The notes below the pieces were generated by a model. The model was not told the DNA's origin. It did not search any database and was given only the letters and a program-made list of their open reading frames with translations. The position numbers and the translations under genes are program-made. A DNA stretch of 8,223 nt from Haloarculaceae archaeon (lineage in GTDB: Archaea; Halobacteriota; Halobacteria; Halobacteriales; Haloarculaceae): contig JAHENO010000246.1 in the NCBI GenBank assembly GCA_018609945.1, forward strand, positions 1 to 8,223, given 5' to 3'. Numbering within the stretch: position 1 is the stretch's first letter; every line of letters starts with the position of its first letter. Below, in pieces: positions 6,404 through 8,223 of the stretch.

Positions 6404-6411
6404 CATAATTC
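6404..6411 (-). promoter_or_regulatory. TATA-like box of the GIDE-domain gene
   Basis: AATTATGT on the lower strand lies 25-32 bases before ATG 6379, in the most A/T-rich part of the 146-base divergent gap shared with the transporter gene. Spacing fits a leaderless haloarchaeal transcript. Confidence 0.45.
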
Positions 6412-6525
6412 CACCTCTCTGAACAGTAGGTTCGAGGCAGGACGGCCAGTCCGAGTCTCACTTCGACGACTCATCCGCCGACGGATTCCGAAGGCATTGT
6501 GTAGCCGGGCGCGCTCGGGCCAGGC

Positions 6526-7491
6526 GTGTCGCTGCTCTCGATCTTCGGGACTGCCATTCTCCCCATCGTCGCCATCGCGGCGGCCGGGTTCCTGCTGGGC
6601 CGGCGCCGGGACGTCGATGTCGACGGGCTCAACACCATCACGGTGTACGTCCTCGCGCCGGCGCTCGTGTTCCACAGCCTCGCGACGACCGACCTCGGCG
6701 GGGAGACGCTTGCGGGCATCGCGGTCGCGGTGTTCGTCTTCACCGGCGTGATGACGCTGCTGGCGGAGGGGGTCGGCCGGTCGCTCGGCGAATCCGAACC
6801 GCTGCTGGGAGCGCTCGTGCTCGTGAGCGTCTTCCCGAACGCCGGCAACTACGGCATTCCAATCTCCGAGTTCGCCTTCGGTTCCACGGGCCGGGCGACG
6901 GCCGTCGTCTACCTGGTCGCCCAGGCGGTCGCGATGTACACGCTCGGGGTCTACATCGCCGCACGTGGCGAAAACGGCGACTGGCGCGCGGGCGTCCGGT
7001 CGGTGTTCACGATCCCGCTCATCTACGCACTCTTTGTGGCACTCATTGCCCGCTGGCTGGGCGTCCTCCCGCCGGCCGACGGCGCCCCGATGGAGGCCGT
7101 CCGGCTGGTCGGCGACTCCGCGATTCCCGTGATGTTGCTCATCGTGGGTATCGAACTCGCGGATACCGACTACGGGGCCGCTGCCGTCCGTGTCACGCCC
7201 GCCGTGGCGCTGCGGATGCTCGCCGGGCCGGTCGTCGGGGTCGGGGTCGTGCTCCTGGTCGGGGCGGTCGTCCCCCTGGGCTCGGAGACTGTCCAGCGGG
7301 TGTTCGTCCTCGAGTGTGCGATGCCAGCCGCGGTGACGCCGCTCATCCTCACCGGCGAGTTCGCCGGCGACGCGCCCGGCGACCTCGACCCGATGGCCTA
7401 CGCCTCGACGACCATCTTCGTCTCGACGCTGCTTTCGATCCCGCTGTTGACCGTCCTCATCGCGCTCCTCGAAGCGGGACTGGTCGTGTGA
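6526..7491 (+). CDS. AEC-family (auxin efflux carrier type) transporter
   Basis: A 321-residue integral membrane protein of the AEC family, part of the bile/arsenite/riboflavin transporter superfamily. Hydrophobic segments lie at about 5-24, 36-52, 62-82, 93-110, 124-145, 160-180, 197-212, 224-250, 257-277 and 291-318, giving roughly ten helices as usual. Family signatures are NAGNYGIPISEFAFG (105-119), in the first broken helix region, and the matching C-terminal ECAMPAAVTP (263-272), together with PVMLLIVGIELA (201-212). Length is typical. Bacterial relatives export or take up small carboxylates such as malate; nothing here fixes the substrate. The start is GTG 6526, which places the first helix at the N-terminus; no in-frame ATG precedes it and there is no Shine-Dalgarno site, but CATTGTGTA at 6495-6503 could be a weak TATA-like box. 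It is divergent from the GIDE gene and followed by a 279-base gap. Confidence 0.9.
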   Translation: MSLLSIFGTAILPIVAIAAAGFLLGRRRDVDVDGLNTITVYVLAPALVFHSLATTDLGGETLAGIAVAVFVFTGVMTLLAEGVGRSLGESEPLLGALVLVSVFPNAGNYGIPISEFAFGSTGRATAVVYLVAQAVAMYTLGVYIAARGENGDWRAGVRSVFTIPLIYALFVALIARWLGVLPPADGAPMEAVRLVGDSAIPVMLLIVGIELADTDYGAAAVRVTPAVALRMLAGPVVGVGVVLLVGAVVPLGSETVQRVFVLECAMPAAVTPLILTGEFAGDAPGDLDPMAYASTTIFVSTLLSIPLLTVLIALLEAGLVV

Positions 7492-7494
7492 GCG

Positions 7495-7509
7495 GGCCCG
7501 ACCCGGGCC
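7495..7509 (+). terminator. GC-rich hairpin after the AEC gene
   Basis: GGCCCG (7495-7500) and CGGGCC (7504-7509) form a perfect six-pair stem with an ACC loop, three bases after the transporter stop codon. No T-run follows, so a terminator role is uncertain; in such GC-rich DNA it may be chance. Confidence 0.25.
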
Positions 7510-7600
7510 GAGCGCTCGACCACGCGGCGGGTGGCTGTCGGAGTCGGGGCACTGGCGGATCGGCGTCGGCGTCAGGGTTGATCGAGGGTCGAAGCCGCCC

Positions 7601-7624
7601 ACCGTTAAACGGTTGCACCGGTTG
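7601..7624. promoter_or_regulatory. Palindrome plus repeated CGGTTG in the intergenic region
   Basis: ACCGTTAAACGGT (7601-7613) is a perfect palindrome apart from its central base. CGGTTG overlaps its right end (7610-7615) and recurs at 7619-7624, nine bases on, inside an ACCGGT palindrome (7617-7622). The cluster lies about 150 bases before the flavin-protein gene and 110 after the transporter, in an otherwise featureless 279-base gap. It resembles a regulator-binding site, but it is far from any start I can assign. Confidence 0.3.
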
Positions 7625-7738
7625 TAACTCCGATCACGTCCCGTTCAGTCGCGTAACCCTTCGTGCGGATTCGTCCCCTGGGTTGGTCGCCAGTTCGTGA
7701 GCCAGGCCTCTTTCCAGACAGCCGGGAATCGCGCCGGT

Positions 7739-7748
7739 CCTTTTTGTT
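7739..7748 (+). promoter_or_regulatory. T-rich TATA-like box of the flavin-protein gene
   Basis: CCTTTTTGTT is centred 27 bases before GTG 7771 and is the only T-run nearby. This is the spacing expected when transcription starts at the initiation codon itself, and it favours GTG 7771 over ATG 7807 as the translation start. The same T-run could alternatively end a transcript from upstream. Confidence 0.45.
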
Positions 7749-7770
7749 CCGTCTCGGAGATTGTGGGGAC

Positions 7771-8223
7771 GTGAGTTCGGAATTTCGCACCCTCCTCGGG
7801 TCAGCAATGGACGAGTCCGGTATCGACGAGGCCCTGACCGAGATCGGCGTCGGCGTCCTCTCGATGGCGGCCGACGGCGTTCCGTACGGTGTCCCGCTGT
7901 CCTTTGGCTACGACGGCGAGGACCACCTCTACTTCCTGTTTCTCGGTCCGTCGACGGAACTGCGAAAGGTGGCCTACGCAGAACAGTCAGACCGGGTGAG
8001 TTTCACGGCGTTCGACGTGGAACCCGACGGAAGCTGGCGGAGCGTGATCGTCGAGGGACCGCTGGAGCGGATCACCCCGAAACGGTGGGACGCCGCCCGC
8101 GAGGCGCTGGCGGACAACGCCTACGAGTCGGATCTCTTCGAGGCGTACGAAATTCAGGAGAACCCCAACGTCTGGGCGCTCGAGATCGAAGACCGGTCGG
8201 GGCGTGCTGTCGGTCAGGACTGA
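7771..8223 (+). CDS. Pyridoxamine 5'-phosphate oxidase-like flavin-binding split-barrel protein
   Basis: A 150-residue soluble protein of the PNPOx-like FMN-binding split-barrel family, of the short haloarchaeal kind. Visible elements are IDEALTEIGVGVLSMAADG (18-36), the first helix and strand; VPYGVPLSFGYDGE (37-50), the substrate/FMN-side hairpin; LYFLFLG (53-59) and the charged helix ELRKVAYAEQSDRV (63-76), with K66 where these proteins often contact FMN phosphate; and SWRSVIVEGPLERI (88-101). The last part, about 118-142 (YESDLFEAYEIQ to WALEIEDRSGR), forms the closing strand. Members reduce or bind flavin or F420 substrates, and many are uncharacterised; no specific reaction can be claimed. 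I chose GTG 7771 because a T-rich box lies 27 bases upstream and related proteins carry some residues before the MDESGIDEAL helix; ATG 7807 (138 residues) is the alternative. The gene ends at the last base of the window. Confidence 0.85.
   Translation: MSSEFRTLLGSAMDESGIDEALTEIGVGVLSMAADGVPYGVPLSFGYDGEDHLYFLFLGPSTELRKVAYAEQSDRVSFTAFDVEPDGSWRSVIVEGPLERITPKRWDAAREALADNAYESDLFEAYEIQENPNVWALEIEDRSGRAVGQD

Noticed and set aside
5088..6461. Lower-strand frame of 457 codons overlapping the GIDE and M20 genes
   Set aside because: It is Arg-rich nonsense in the wrong frame of both genes.
6388..7602. Lower-strand frame of 404 codons opposite the AEC transporter
   Set aside because: The translation is dominated by Arg, Asp, His and Gln, as expected from the complement of hydrophobic codons; no domain is visible.
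7721..7745. Possible intrinsic terminator: CCGG...CCGG followed by five Ts
   Set aside because: Only four base pairs can form, and the T-run is better explained as the promoter-like box of the following gene.

Overview
The window looks like a piece of haloarchaeal chromosome (class Halobacteria). The evidence is the high GC content, strong G/C preference at third codon positions, proteins rich in Asp and Glu, short gene spacing, few Shine-Dalgarno sites, and A/T-rich boxes about 25-30 bases before several starts, as expected for leaderless archaeal transcripts. Several proteins also resemble families I know from haloarchaea: a GIDE-domain membrane protein, a small CPxCG zinc ribbon and a geranylgeranyl-reductase-type flavoprotein. 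No rRNA, tRNA, CRISPR array, insertion sequence or phage gene was seen.

Layout. (1) 43-912 (+): a two-domain vicinal oxygen chelate (VOC) protein of the CatE type. (2) 950-2756 (-): three genes on the lower strand, in transcription order a 55-residue zinc ribbon (2589-2756), a geranylgeranyl-reductase-family FAD enzyme (1374-2456) and an NTF2/SnoaL-like protein (950-1372). The last two are one base apart. (3) 2757-3022: a divergent intergenic region with promoter-like boxes and short symmetric motifs. (4) 3023-4333 (+): MetY, O-acetylhomoserine sulfhydrylase. (5) 4358-6379 (-): one uninterrupted 673-codon reading frame that I interpret as two genes. They are a GIDE-domain membrane protein (5476-6379) whose second transmembrane helix is broken by a one-base frameshift in a GGGG run, and a complete M20 metallopeptidase (4358-5434). 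(6) 6526-7491 (+): an AEC-family (auxin efflux carrier type) transporter. (7) 7492-7770: intergenic DNA with a palindrome and a promoter-like box. (8) 7771-8223 (+): a pyridoxamine-5'-phosphate-oxidase-like flavin protein.

The genes do not form one obvious pathway. Sulfur assimilation into methionine (metY), isoprenoid or quinone side-chain reduction (the reductase) and general peptide or amide hydrolysis (M20) sit side by side in short, independently oriented units, which is ordinary for a haloarchaeal core region. The most notable point is the frameshift. Removing one G from the GGGG run restores a hydrophobic helix and a stop codon 41 bases before the M20 start, so the apparent GIDE-M20 fusion is probably an indel artefact, a real mutation or, less likely, a +1 frameshifting site. 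I see no convincing new multi-gene system.
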